Notes: generated by a model from the sequence alone, not told the origin. A stretch of DNA of 64,000 bases from Mucilaginibacter sp. PPCGB 2223 (GCF_001705515.1 NZ_MDJS01000003.1:620001-684000); one strand, 5' to 3'. Shown: positions 42,026-51,118, numbered from the stretch's first letter. Program-made: numbers and translations.

Positions 42026-43831
42026 ATGGATAATTTTATTGTTTCGGCCCGTAAATACCGCCCGGCTACTTTTGATACCGTTGTGGGCCAGCAACATATC
42101 ACCAATACGTTAAAAAATGCTATCCGCAATAATCAGCTGGCACAGGCTTTTTTATTCTGCGGGCCGCGTGGCGTAGGTAAAACTACCTGTGCGCGTATCC
42201 TGGCAAAAACCATCAACTGCTCCAACTTACAGCCTAACGGCGAGGCCTGCGGCGAGTGCGAGGCCTGCCAGTCGTTTGCCAGGGGCAACTCGTTTACGGT
42301 ACATGAGCTCGATGCTGCATCAAATAATTCGGTCGAGGATATCCGCAGCCTGATCGAACAGGTACGCATACCGCCGCAAACGGGCCGGTATAAAATATAC
42401 ATCATCGATGAGGTGCACATGCTGTCGCAGGCGGCGTTCAACGCATTCCTCAAAACGCTGGAAGAACCGCCATCGTATGCCATATTCATCTTAGCTACTA
42501 CCGAGAAGCATAAAATACTGCCAACTATCCTATCACGTTGCCAGATATTCGATTTTAACCGTATCCGTGTTGAGGATATGGCTGCGCACCTGGCATCCAT
42601 CGCCGTAAGGGAAAACATTAAATACGAGGACGACGGTTTGCACATCATTGCCCAAAAGGCAGATGGCGGTTTACGCGATGCTCTGAGTATGTTCGACCAG
42701 ATCGTCAACTTTTCGGGCGGGAACGTAACGTACCGCTCGGTTATCGATAACCTCAACATTCTCGATTATGATTATTATTTTAACGTAACCAATAACCTGC
42801 TGGCCGAAGATACAGCCAAGGTGTTGTTACTGTTTGATGAGATATTATCCAAAGGGTTTGACGGCAGCCATTTTATCAGCGGACTGACCGAACACCTGCG
42901 TAACCTGCTGGTAGGTAAGGATGCAGAAACACTGAAATTGCTGGAAGTGAGCGAGGGCATCCGCAAAAAATACCTGGAGCAGGCCCAAGCCTCGTCGGTA
43001 TCGTTCCTGCTATCGGCCATGAATATCGCCAACCAGTGCGACCTTAATTATAAGCTCAGTAAAAACCAGCGATTGCAGGTGGAGCTAGCCCTGCTCAAGA
43101 TATGCCATATCAAAGCGGCGCTTAACTTAGCAAGCCTGAACTACCAGCCCGACGACGGGCAGGTAAAAAAAAAACCTGAGTCGGCAGGTATAACTCAACC
43201 CGCGCCGGATACCGGAGAGCCCATAGAAACGCCTGTACGGCCCCCTGTAATTAACACGGCTGCGCAGGCCGCCATTCCGCCACAAAAAGGCGCCGAACCT
43301 GCAGCCATACCCGAAAAAGAGCAACCGGCTGCCGACAAGCCCATAGTTGCTATTCCCAAGTTGAACACGATGGGGATGCTAACCATACCTTCATTAAAAG
43401 ATATGGGTAAAATAACCGAGCAGGCCGAAGATGAGGACGACCCTTATGAAAAAGGCACCGACAAAGAACATTTTACTTACGACGACTTTTTAAAATACTG
43501 GCATCAATATGCAGATAAGGTTAAAGCCGAAGGAAAGCTTAACCTGCTGAGCATATTTACCGCTGCTGCACCGGTTATGATCAAACCTTATGTATTTGAG
43601 GTGATAGCCAGCACCAAAGTACTCGAAAATCTGTTTAAAGAAGACAAACCCTATATCCTTAACTTTTTGCGCACTTCGCTTAAAAACTTCGATATCGAAA
43701 TCAATACCAGGATCGAAGAAGTGGTAATGACGAAAAAGCTGTACTCATCAACAGATAAATACCAGCACATGGCTGCTAAAAACCCGCAGTTGGCCGAATT
43801 ACGTAAACGGTTTAATTTGGATGTGGAGTAA
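42026..43831 (+). CDS. dnaX: DNA polymerase III subunit gamma/tau
   Basis: DnaX is the motor ATPase of the clamp loader. The 601-residue product from the ATG at 42026 (a longer frame starts at 41990) has Walker A at residues 46-53 (GPRGVGKT), the zinc module C65, C75, C78, C81, Walker B with IIDEVHMLS and sensor LSRCQIFDF. A proline/alanine-rich linker (about 390-460) leads to a C-terminal domain of the tau type (about 480-601). No programmed frameshift signal was obvious; a run of nine A at 43168-43176 inside the linker could support slippage. Confidence 0.95.
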   Translation: MDNFIVSARKYRPATFDTVVGQQHITNTLKNAIRNNQLAQAFLFCGPRGVGKTTCARILAKTINCSNLQPNGEACGECEACQSFARGNSFTVHELDAASNNSVEDIRSLIEQVRIPPQTGRYKIYIIDEVHMLSQAAFNAFLKTLEEPPSYAIFILATTEKHKILPTILSRCQIFDFNRIRVEDMAAHLASIAVRENIKYEDDGLHIIAQKADGGLRDALSMFDQIVNFSGGNVTYRSVIDNLNILDYDYYFNVTNNLLAEDTAKVLLLFDEILSKGFDGSHFISGLTEHLRNLLVGKDAETLKLLEVSEGIRKKYLEQAQASSVSFLLSAMNIANQCDLNYKLSKNQRLQVELALLKICHIKAALNLASLNYQPDDGQVKKKPESAGITQPAPDTGEPIETPVRPPVINTAAQAAIPPQKGAEPAAIPEKEQPAADKPIVAIPKLNTMGMLTIPSLKDMGKITEQAEDEDDPYEKGTDKEHFTYDDFLKYWHQYADKVKAEGKLNLLSIFTAAAPVMIKPYVFEVIASTKVLENLFKEDKPYILNFLRTSLKNFDIEINTRIEEVVMTKKLYSSTDKYQHMAAKNPQLAELRKRFNLDVE

Positions 43832-43851
43832 AGCCTTCTCTAATTAATCCA

Positions 43852-43956
43852 CGTCATTTCGAACAAGGTACGAGAGAGAAATCCTCTGCTTCATACATTT
43901 CCGCTCGAAGGTACTATAGCTCCCGTAGAAGATTTCTCACTATTGTTCGATGACAG
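43852..43956. repeat. Short inverted-repeat element (MITE-like)
   Basis: About 105 bases between dnaX and the next gene form a large imperfect palindrome: the left arm opens GTCATTTCGAACAAGG and reaches GAGAAATC (43853-43883), and the right arm GATTTCTC...GATGACAG (43931-43956) is its complement. The arm sequence matches the type flanking the GIY-YIG gene at 32798-33277. Confidence 0.65.
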
Positions 43957-43961
43957 TTTTT

Positions 43962-44387
43962 TTACTTCATCGGCCGGTCATTCTTCGGGTAGCCTTCTTC
44001 ATCCAGGTCGTCGCGGTCGTCTTCGGGCGTGCGCGACAGGATATCATCTATAGGGTCCATCTCCAAATCCTCGCCATTGCTGATGTGCATACCTAAATGA
44101 TCCACATCGGTTTCGAGCGATTCATCCTTGATATATTCATCCGTAGCCAACGGGTTCGATTCATCGTAGGTTGAAATGCTGTCGCCGCCATCTTTTACAG
44201 CCGTGTTGTACGGGTCAGGATGGTCGTAATCCGGGTCGTCGCTCTTTACGTCGATCTCGAAGCTGTCCTCGTCGGCGTTGTAGTTCAGGTTTTCGGGTTC
44301 GTCGGCACTGCCGGTATCATCGGTAATATTTTCTTCATCGTCCAGGTTTTCATCATCAAAACCTGGTGTTGGTTTAATGTTGCTCAT
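43962..44387 (-). CDS. Very acidic hypothetical protein
   Basis: The 141-residue protein is extremely rich in Asp and Glu and has few hydrophobic residues (for example DDENLDDEENITDDTG and DRDDLDEEGYP), so it is predicted to be mostly disordered. There is no signal peptide or known motif. Clean coding bias and the isolated ATG start support a real gene. Possible roles such as binding basic proteins or metals are only guesses. Confidence 0.7.
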   Translation of the reverse strand: MSNIKPTPGFDDENLDDEENITDDTGSADEPENLNYNADEDSFEIDVKSDDPDYDHPDPYNTAVKDGGDSISTYDESNPLATDEYIKDESLETDVDHLGMHISNGEDLEMDPIDDILSRTPEDDRDDLDEEGYPKNDRPMK

Positions 44388-44491
44388 AACTTTTAGTATT
44401 TATATTAAAGTTACCGTAAAAATCCTGCCAAAAACATGATGATCATCAAAAAAATGAGTGATTAATTAAAAAGCACTAATACCAAAATTTA

Positions 44492-44499
44492 TATATTTG
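44492..44499 (+). promoter_or_regulatory. TATATTTG -7 box of icd
   Basis: A perfect TAnnTTTG box 35 bases before the icd start. No well-spaced TTG is present upstream. Confidence 0.5.
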
Positions 44500-44534
44500 G
44501 CCTTTTAAAAATTGAAATAAAAACAAGCCTGTAT

Positions 44535-45764
44535 ATGTCAAAAATTAAAGTAGCTAACCCGGTAGTGGAGCTCGATGGCGACGAAATGACGCGCATCATC
44601 TGGAAGTTTATTAAAGACAAACTGATCATCCCGTATCTGGACCTCGACATTAAATACTATGACCTGGGTATCGAATATCGCGATGAGACCAACGACCAGG
44701 TTACTATTGATGCCGCTAACGCCATTAAACAATACGGCGTAGGTATCAAATGTGCAACCATTACACCCGATGAACAACGCGTTGAAGAGTTTGGGTTAAA
44801 ACAAATGTGGAAATCGCCAAACGGAACCATCCGTAATATTTTAGACGGTACCGTGTTCCGCGAGCCAATTGTAATGAGCAATGTACCCCGTTTGGTACCA
44901 AACTGGACAGCGCCTATCTGCATCGGCCGTCATGCTTTTGGCGACCAGTACCGTGCTACCGATTTCGTAACTAAAGGTAAAGGCAAATTAACTATTACCT
45001 TTACCCCGGAGGATGGCAGTGCAGGGCAATCGTTCGAGGTGTTTAATTTTAAGGGCGATGGTGTAGCTTTAGCGATGTACAATACCGACGAATCTATCCG
45101 CGGTTTTGCGCACGCCTGCTTTAACCAGGCTTTAATGAAAGGCTGGCCTTTGTACCTGTCGACCAAAAACACCATCCTGAAAAAATACGACGGCCGTTTT
45201 AAAGATATCTTTGAAGAGATCTACCAAAACGATTATAAAGCTAAGTTTAAAGAAGCCGGAATTATTTACGAGCACCGCCTGATTGACGACATGGTTGCGT
45301 CGGCCCTGAAATGGAACGGTAACTTTGTATGGGCCTGTAAAAACTACGACGGCGATGTACAGAGCGATACCGTAGCACAAGGCTTTGGTTCGTTAGGTTT
45401 AATGACCTCGACCCTGGTTACGCCCGACGGCACAGTTATGGAGGCCGAAGCTGCACACGGTACCGTAACCCGTCACTACCGCGAGCACCAGGCCGGCCGC
45501 CCTACTTCGACCAACCCGATCGCATCGATCTTTGCATGGACACGTGGTTTGGAGTTCCGCGGTAAATTGGATGGCAACCAGGAACTGATCGATTTTTGCC
45601 ATGCTTTGGAGGCCGTTTGTATCGAAACCGTTGAAAGCGGCAAAATGACTAAGGATCTGGCCATCACCATCAAGCCAAAGGTTGAGCACGGTACCGATTA
45701 TTTATATACCGAAGAATTTTTGGAAGCCATCGACGAAAACCTGAAAAAGAAATTAGGTAAGTAA
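44535..45764 (+). CDS. icd: NADP-dependent isocitrate dehydrogenase
   Basis: This TCA-cycle enzyme converts isocitrate to 2-oxoglutarate and CO2. The 409-residue product is of the dimeric, eukaryote-like subfamily (IDH1 type): VVELDGDEMTRIIWK at residues 9-23, SPNGTIRNILDGTVFREPI (about 94-112) for isocitrate phosphate-type binding, DDMVASALKW with the metal-binding Asp, and EAAHGTVTRHYREHQAG for NADP binding. Length matches the family. It has its own -7 box and terminator. Confidence 0.97.
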   Translation: MSKIKVANPVVELDGDEMTRIIWKFIKDKLIIPYLDLDIKYYDLGIEYRDETNDQVTIDAANAIKQYGVGIKCATITPDEQRVEEFGLKQMWKSPNGTIRNILDGTVFREPIVMSNVPRLVPNWTAPICIGRHAFGDQYRATDFVTKGKGKLTITFTPEDGSAGQSFEVFNFKGDGVALAMYNTDESIRGFAHACFNQALMKGWPLYLSTKNTILKKYDGRFKDIFEEIYQNDYKAKFKEAGIIYEHRLIDDMVASALKWNGNFVWACKNYDGDVQSDTVAQGFGSLGLMTSTLVTPDGTVMEAEAAHGTVTRHYREHQAGRPTSTNPIASIFAWTRGLEFRGKLDGNQELIDFCHALEAVCIETVESGKMTKDLAITIKPKVEHGTDYLYTEEFLEAIDENLKKKLGK

Positions 45765-45793
45765 TTGTTGTTGACAACGCCAGCAATGAGTGG
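45764..45793 (+). repeat. TTGTTGGTGACAA-family palindromic repeat, copy 1
   Basis: ATTGTTGTTGACAACGCC then AGCAATGAGTGG follows the icd stop codon directly. Related copies: 45866-45896 (reversed) and 50308-50335. Confidence 0.55.
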
Positions 45794-45804
45794 AAATATA
45801 TTGA

Positions 45805-45836
45805 AGCCCTGTCCGGAAACGGATGGGGCTTTTTTG
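45805..45836 (+). terminator. Terminator after icd
   Basis: AGCCCTGTCCG pairs with CGGATGGGGCT (two T-G pairs) around a GAAA tetraloop, followed by six T. Confidence 0.92.
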
Positions 45837-45865
45837 TGGAACTACCCTATTGTATGGCAAGGTTT

Positions 45866-45896
45866 CCCACTGTTATTGGTATTGTCACCAACAACT
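45866..45896 (-). repeat. TTGTTGGTGACAA-family palindromic repeat, copy 2
   Basis: Read on the minus strand: GTTGTTGGTGACAATACC then AATAACAGTGGG. It is the reverse orientation of the copy at 45764. Confidence 0.55.
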
Positions 45897-45962
45897 TCTG
45901 ATCCCTATGTTTATTTTGATTAACGATAATTTAGTACCTTGGTAATATAAACCTTATACGCT

Positions 45963-46292
45963 ATGGGATTCTGGCCATTCAGCAAATCAAAGAAAACGAC
46001 AGAAAAGAAGTTTAAAGAACCGTTAAGCACATCAGTACTAACCACCAAATTTGTAACAGACGATAACAAGGATATCACTTACGTTACCCATAACGAGGAT
46101 GACGGCAGCTGGGAATTTTTAAGCGATGATGTTTTTGATGATCAGAAAGTGATAGTCAGAGTTATCGACCTGGGTCAGATGCTTGAGCGCGACGCTACCT
46201 TGCTCGACCTGGCAGACATGCCCGTTGGGCACTATGCCGTTCGGGATAGTAGGGACGATGCCTGGGTGATCAGCAAAAATGAAGAGATGTAA
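45963..46292 (+). CDS. Hypothetical protein, possibly DUF2185-like
   Basis: The 109-residue soluble protein has a basic start (MGFWPFSKSKKTTEKKFKEP) and an acidic remainder. GSWEFLSDDVFDDQKVIVR and the C-terminal MPVGHYAVRDSRDDAWVISK resemble the DUF2185/Imm-type small proteins, in which a Gly-x-x-Ala-x-Arg-Asp segment recurs. The match is from memory of the pattern only. It stands alone between icd and a convergent gene. Confidence 0.6.
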   Translation: MGFWPFSKSKKTTEKKFKEPLSTSVLTTKFVTDDNKDITYVTHNEDDGSWEFLSDDVFDDQKVIVRVIDLGQMLERDATLLDLADMPVGHYAVRDSRDDAWVISKNEEM

Positions 46293-46378
46293 CTATTTAA
46301 AGAAATATTGGATAGTTAATCCTCATTGATAGTAACACTTATTTATCTTCTTTACACATTCAAGATTTTCGCCTGATT

Positions 46379-47347
46379 TTATTTGATGGATGCGACCAGT
46401 TCAGTAAGGGCTTTTTTAACTGTAGGGAACTGAGTGCAAACCCGCGGATCCATAATATTTCCGCCAAAACCATTTTCTTTGCTTGATGCCGTAAGTTCTG
46501 CATTGATCAGTTGTTGTTTAAGTTCGGTCGGGTGATAGGTTTTAAGCGTCCAGATGCATATAACTTTTACAAAATTACCGGTGCTGCTCTTGGTGATCTT
46601 ACTCAAAAGTACTTTCTTGCTTTCGGCAGTATTATAAGCTGTTAGCGCCCTTGCAGCAGATACCTGGCTGTGAAAGTTTTTCTCGTCATCCAAAAAGGGT
46701 AGTATCTTACCGTAATAACCGGTTAAACCAAGGTGATAAATACTTTCAAGAGCTACGTGCTGATTAAAGAATACTGCTGTCTGCTTTTCGTCGCTATTAC
46801 TATATGCTGCTGGTTTTATCGACAGGTATTTATTAATAAATGTGTTAAGATAAGTTTTGTCATAAGGAAGGCCGTGGTAATTGTTAAAAATGGCAGTCAT
46901 TGTTTTTTCATAGATGTCCGGTTCGATGAGAGCCTGATGATAACTGTGGCGGTAGGTAGCATACACCTGGCCGTCGATTTTTGCAGCAAAGCCGGTAGTT
47001 GGCGTAGCAATACAATATTCGTTTTTACTGTTCTTTTTAATGAAAAAATAGCAGCTGTCTATCCCTTTGAAATGAAATTCAGGTCCTTCGCCGGCCGACT
47101 CGCTGCAAAGCGACAGCAGGTAAAAGTTTGTAATACTGATCTTTCCGGAAAGCGGCTGGCCACCGAATTGCTTCAGGATATTTATGGTTACATTTTTGTT
47201 GGCATCGAAACCAAGTACTTTTGCCAAAACAAAATATTCGGACTTTTTAACGACCTGATCCTGCCATGGCTCATCCCATGTAGTGGCTTTAACACATACA
47301 CTCAAAAAAATGAGCAGAGTTAATAATGCAAGTTTTAATTTTAGCAT
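46379..47347 (-). CDS. Secreted hypothetical protein with HEAT-like C-terminus
   Basis: The 322-residue protein has a signal peptide (to about residue 21, VCVKA). The N-terminal half contains a beta-rich segment similar to secreted proteins that open VVKKSEYFVLAKVLG. The C-terminal half is helical, with paired helices such as SQVSAARALTAYNTAESKKVL that resemble HEAT repeats. No catalytic motif is visible. It ends about 90 bases from the convergent gene at 45963. Confidence 0.65.
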   Translation of the reverse strand: MLKLKLALLTLLIFLSVCVKATTWDEPWQDQVVKKSEYFVLAKVLGFDANKNVTINILKQFGGQPLSGKISITNFYLLSLCSESAGEGPEFHFKGIDSCYFFIKKNSKNEYCIATPTTGFAAKIDGQVYATYRHSYHQALIEPDIYEKTMTAIFNNYHGLPYDKTYLNTFINKYLSIKPAAYSNSDEKQTAVFFNQHVALESIYHLGLTGYYGKILPFLDDEKNFHSQVSAARALTAYNTAESKKVLLSKITKSSTGNFVKVICIWTLKTYHPTELKQQLINAELTASSKENGFGGNIMDPRVCTQFPTVKKALTELVASIK

Positions 47348-47409
47348 AACATTGTTTGCTGGTTGTTAATCAAAGATGCATTAAAACAGAATATTCCATA
47401 ACTAAACCA

Positions 47410-50208
47410 TTACGGTTTTTCGTAAAGCTCATTAAACAGCAATTTAAAAGTGCCGTGCGCCTGCCCGCGGAAGGTGATCTCGGGACCAAAAACATACAGG
47501 TTGCCTTTACCGATCGTTGCCCAAAATGCAGTTACATCGTCTTTCAGGTATTTTTGGCCAAATGCCCAGCCGCTGCGCAAAGGCTTATCGGTGCTGAACC
47601 ACATTAACGGTTTGATACCTTTCAATGCGGCATCGGCATCCAGCTTAAAGGCCGGGCTGTTATCGTACAATACATCGGCCTCGGTATTCATGCCCCAGGT
47701 TGCCGACTGGGTGTTATCCACCGAAACGCGCAGCACTGCGCCGGGCACGTAAAATTTATCGCCCGAAAACGGTACCTCTTTGCCATCAACCTTATCAACC
47801 AGTGCATTGTGTACCGGTAAATTAAGCTGGTAAACCAGGTTGGCGCTGCTGCCTATGGTAATAATACTGCCACCGGCCTCTAAAAATTCTTTTAGCTTAG
47901 GAATGGTTTTATCGGCCGTGATACGGCCCGTCCAGGTACTGAACTCGGCCGGGATATCGCCCTGGCGGCCAAAGCCACCTGCGCCGCCCGCGCCACCGCC
48001 ACCAAAACCACCGCCCCGCCTGCCGTTTTCAACGCCAGGGATAGCACCGCCGACAAATACGATCACATCATATTTGCTTTTCAGGTCGCCGGCATCCAGT
48101 TCCTGCGGGTAAACCAGTTTATAAGAGAAATGGTATTGCTCCATCAACCATCGTACCCAACCCGATGGCATGGAACCGCCATAGGTATCCCACAAGGCGA
48201 TACGAGCCGCCGAGAGGGGCAATAAACCTGCAGGTTTCTGCGCTGCCGCGATGGCTTTTACGCCGAATGCCGCAGCGTCCTGCGCCAAAACGGCTTTTGC
48301 TTTATCCGAATACGCTACATAAAAAGTACCGGCCGGCATACCCTGATCGGCCGCTGTTAAGCGCGATATTTCGGCGCCTGCTTTGAACAGATCGTTCACA
48401 GCGATAAAAGTATTGTTGGCCTGGCCGCTGATGAGATAGCCGTTTTGCGCCATAACCGGGGCCGGTGCGGCAGGCATGGCCTGCAGTTGCCCGTAAGGGA
48501 TACGTGCAAAGGGGCCGGTAAAATCGTCGAGTATGCGCTCAAATTTAACACCCATCTGGTAAGCCAGTGTCCAGCCGGTCATGTCGTACGGGCGTATCGG
48601 CGGGCCGCCGGGATATAGAAAATCGTTGGGATGGTCCTGTGGTTCGAACCTGTCGAGCACTTCGGGGCGGAACGCCTGGTTGGTTTTGATGATATACGAA
48701 CCTGCGGGGTACGCTATCCCGGCAACGGTAAACGCCGACGTTGCTTTTTGAACAATCAGACCCGAACGGATGCAGGTATTGATAAACCTGACCGCCGTAG
48801 CAAAATCGGGTTGATCGGCCGTGATGATGTAACCGCGCGGGTCGCGCAGGTCGGGGTTTTTCAAAACGGCATCATAAAACTTGAGCGGAACACCGCCGAA
48901 GCCACGGCCCGCACCTCCGCCGATAGTAACTGCCCCGCCCCGGTTGGCGCGGCGGTTGGCGGTATCGGCAGCGCCCAGCGATTCTTTATAGGCAGCATTG
49001 ATCTGGTCGACGCGTTTCGGCGACAGTGTCCAGTAATCCATGCTGCCGCGTTGGATGGAATTTTTACCCATCTGGTAGGCATTGTACAGCAACTCGTCGC
49101 CATAGCGCGCGGCATAGTTGAGCACGGCGTAGTTGAGTGATACCGAGTAATCGATAGATTGTTTAAAATGCCATTTTTGCGGCGTAACCGGGAAGGGCGT
49201 AGCGCTGTTCGGTATCAAACGCTCGGGTACCAGCGGGATATTCATCGGCGTAGGGTTGCCGATGATCTCTGTCAGCAAGCCTACCATGTTGTGAAAATAA
49301 GTGGCCGTACGCAAGCCGCCGTTCCACCAGGTCGAAAACTCGGTGCCCGAGCGCTGGGTATAGCCGGGCTTGCCTTCCTTATTGAGGCGGCTGTTCATGG
49401 CCGAGCCTACAGCATCGAGGCTGGTAACCAGCAAGGGGTCGAACACGTAGTTAAAAGGATCGCGGAACGGAGGGCCGGCCACTACCGAGCCTGCCGGGCC
49501 CGCCTGGTGATGGTTATAAACGATCTGAGGCAGCCAGTCGAGATACTGTTCGCGGGTAATGTTCTGGCTCTCTTTCATATTCATCATATAAAAATCGCGG
49601 TTGTTATCGTGACCGATGTATTTTGCCCATAAACGCGGGGTGTTCATGTTGCGTTTTGCGGTATCTTTTTCGTGCATGTACCAGTTGGATACCAGCTCCT
49701 GCCCGTCGGGGTTGGCATGTACAAACAGGATGATATCGTGGTTGAGGATATTCATGGTTTCGGCATCGGTACGGGTCACAAAATCGTAAGCGGTTTGTAT
49801 CAGTTGGTGGGCGCCCACGGTTTCGCTGGCGTGCAGGCCGCCGTCTATCCAAACCACGGCTTTGCCCATGCCGGCCAGCTTGTGCGCTTCGGCGTCGGTA
49901 AGGTTTTCGGCACGCGTCAGTTTTTGCGATATATCTTTATAAAAAGCCAGTTTTTTGATGTTTTCGGGCGAGGAAACGATCAGCATAAACTGGTGGCGGC
50001 CCTCTTCGGTGAGGCCGATATCAACATATTTTGTCCGTGGCGACGCGGCGAGCTTTTTAAAGTAAGCTTCGGTTTGGGTATAGTTGGCCAGATGATAATC
50101 ATCGCCAATATTAAAGCCGAAATGCTGCTTGGGCGAAGGGATGGTTTGCGCAATAGATGCAATGCTGCAAAAGAAGAATACCAGTGCAAGGTAAAGGTTC
50201 CGTTTCAT
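47410..50208 (-). CDS. M14-family zinc carboxypeptidase, secreted, large form
   Basis: The 932-residue product starts at the ATG at 50208, which opens a signal peptide (to SIASIAQ, about residue 20). The M14 domain is at the N-terminus: zinc ligands H and E in WIDGGLHASETVGAHQ (about residues 125-140), FVHANPDGQELVS, and the third ligand in VYNHHQAGP. The C-terminal half (from about 590) resembles the class-I-glutamine-amidotransferase-like module found in large Bacteroidota M14 proteins, with YDVIVFVGGAIPGV and a glycine-rich insert (RRGGGFGGGGAGGAGG). It probably trims peptides in the periplasm or outside the cell. Confidence 0.9.
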   Translation of the reverse strand: MKRNLYLALVFFFCSIASIAQTIPSPKQHFGFNIGDDYHLANYTQTEAYFKKLAASPRTKYVDIGLTEEGRHQFMLIVSSPENIKKLAFYKDISQKLTRAENLTDAEAHKLAGMGKAVVWIDGGLHASETVGAHQLIQTAYDFVTRTDAETMNILNHDIILFVHANPDGQELVSNWYMHEKDTAKRNMNTPRLWAKYIGHDNNRDFYMMNMKESQNITREQYLDWLPQIVYNHHQAGPAGSVVAGPPFRDPFNYVFDPLLVTSLDAVGSAMNSRLNKEGKPGYTQRSGTEFSTWWNGGLRTATYFHNMVGLLTEIIGNPTPMNIPLVPERLIPNSATPFPVTPQKWHFKQSIDYSVSLNYAVLNYAARYGDELLYNAYQMGKNSIQRGSMDYWTLSPKRVDQINAAYKESLGAADTANRRANRGGAVTIGGGAGRGFGGVPLKFYDAVLKNPDLRDPRGYIITADQPDFATAVRFINTCIRSGLIVQKATSAFTVAGIAYPAGSYIIKTNQAFRPEVLDRFEPQDHPNDFLYPGGPPIRPYDMTGWTLAYQMGVKFERILDDFTGPFARIPYGQLQAMPAAPAPVMAQNGYLISGQANNTFIAVNDLFKAGAEISRLTAADQGMPAGTFYVAYSDKAKAVLAQDAAAFGVKAIAAAQKPAGLLPLSAARIALWDTYGGSMPSGWVRWLMEQYHFSYKLVYPQELDAGDLKSKYDVIVFVGGAIPGVENGRRGGGFGGGGAGGAGGFGRQGDIPAEFSTWTGRITADKTIPKLKEFLEAGGSIITIGSSANLVYQLNLPVHNALVDKVDGKEVPFSGDKFYVPGAVLRVSVDNTQSATWGMNTEADVLYDNSPAFKLDADAALKGIKPLMWFSTDKPLRSGWAFGQKYLKDDVTAFWATIGKGNLYVFGPEITFRGQAHGTFKLLFNELYEKP

Positions 50209-50307
50209 GAAGGTCAGTTTAATGTTGAGCAAATTACAACAGACGGTAAGGTACAAAAAATACCCTTGATGGCTGTGAATGTAAAGGAAATGTTATAGAT
50301 GGCCAGG

Positions 50308-50335
50308 ATTGTTGGTGACAACACCAACAATGGCA
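50308..50335 (+). repeat. TTGTTGGTGACAA-family palindromic repeat, copy 3
   Basis: ATTGTTGGTGACAACACC then AACAATGGCAAG: the most perfect palindrome of the three copies (TTGTTGGTG / CACCAACAA). Confidence 0.6.
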
Positions 50336-50376
50336 AGTGAGTAGTGAGATGTGAATCGTGAGCAGTTGTATAAATT

Positions 50377-50501
50377 GGGCGTTGCCTGCGGCGCGGGCTG
50401 TACGCTCATACGCCTCAGGCATTAGCCACTGCCAGCCCCCGTATCCATCGCACGACCGGTATCCCTGTCTGCCGACAGGCAGGCGCTGCCATCCCTAACG
50501 C
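50377..50501 (+). repeat. GGGCGTT-family intergenic repeat, copy B
   Basis: It shares GGGCGTTGCC, CGCTCATAC, AGGCATTAGCC, CCGGTATCCCTGTCTGCCG and ATCCCTAACGC with the other copies. An oppositely oriented copy lies at 51509-51657, so the first LiaF-like gene is enclosed by inverted copies. The rest of 50209-50674 holds another palindrome (50308) and the regulatory site below. Confidence 0.7.
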
Positions 50502-50563
50502 GGGTTGCGGTATAGGCAATCATCAGTGTAATCATCCAGCAATCGGTGTAATCCCGCGATAAA

Positions 50564-50600
50564 TTTTTACCGACCATTTTACCTTACTCACCGAGTATTG
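50564..50600 (+). promoter_or_regulatory. Putative LytTR-type direct repeat, site 1
   Basis: ACCGAC (50569-50574) and ACCGAG (50590-50595) are 21 bases apart, each in a pyrimidine-rich context. Upstream lies an inverted half, TCGGTGTAATCCC (50543). The site precedes the TACATTTG box at 50646 and the LiaF-like gene at 50675. Confidence 0.6.
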
Positions 50601-50645
50601 GCCTGCCTTTGCCAGTTTGCTATCGACGGGCGTGATACAGCGCTG

Positions 50646-50653
50646 TACATTTG
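50646..50653 (+). promoter_or_regulatory. TACATTTG -7 box of the first LiaF-like gene
   Basis: A perfect TAnnTTTG box 21 bases before the start codon; no -33 TTG at the usual distance, which would fit a promoter that needs an activator bound upstream. Confidence 0.5.
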
Positions 50654-50674
50654 GTCAACAATTAAAATAAAACA

Positions 50675-51118
50675 ATGGATAACAATATAGAACGCCGCGA
50701 AAGGCACCGCAAAAACAGGCTGATTGCCGGTATTATATTATTAGTGGCAGGCAGCGCTTACCTGTTAGATCAGTTTAACATTTTCCTGGTACCTGCCTGG
50801 TTGTTCAGCTGGCCGATGCTGCTGATCTTCATCGGTGTGATGACAGGCGTAAGGCATAACTTCCGCAACCCGGGCTGGTTTTACATGGTGCTGGTTGGCA
50901 GTGTGTTTTTAACTAACATGATCGTGCCGGCCATACAGGTTGCCGTGCTGTGGCCGCTGATCCTGATCGCGATTGGCGTGCGGATGATCTTCTTTAAAGA
51001 AAGCCGCTGGTGCCGCGAGCGCTGGGAGCAAAGGATGGCCTGGAAACGCGAGCGCTGGGAACGTCGCAACGCATGGACCCAGGAGAGCAATTACAAAGCC
51101 GACCCTGGTACCTTATAA
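50675..51118 (+). CDS. LiaI/LiaF-type membrane protein (DUF5668), short form
   Basis: The 147-residue protein has a four-helix membrane part: KNRLIAGIILLVAGSAYLLD, LFSWPMLLIFIGVMTG, FYMVLVGSVFLTNMI and VLWPLILIAIGVRMIF. A cytoplasmic tail rich in Arg and Trp (RERWEQRMAWKRERWERRNA) follows. The membrane part is clearly homologous to the N-terminus of the protein at 51964-52803 (both share the HNFRN block), but it lacks the C-terminal LiaF domain. LiaF proteins restrain envelope-stress kinases in Firmicutes. A shared ACCGAC repeat upstream links it to that gene. Confidence 0.85.
   Translation: MDNNIERRERHRKNRLIAGIILLVAGSAYLLDQFNIFLVPAWLFSWPMLLIFIGVMTGVRHNFRNPGWFYMVLVGSVFLTNMIVPAIQVAVLWPLILIAIGVRMIFFKESRWCRERWEQRMAWKRERWERRNAWTQESNYKADPGTL

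Noticed and set aside
42133..42759. 208-codon minus-strand frame
   Set aside because: Antisense to the conserved ATPase core of dnaX.
49672..50298. 208-codon plus-strand frame
   Set aside because: Antisense to the M14 peptidase N-terminus, where zinc-ligand motifs are on the minus strand.
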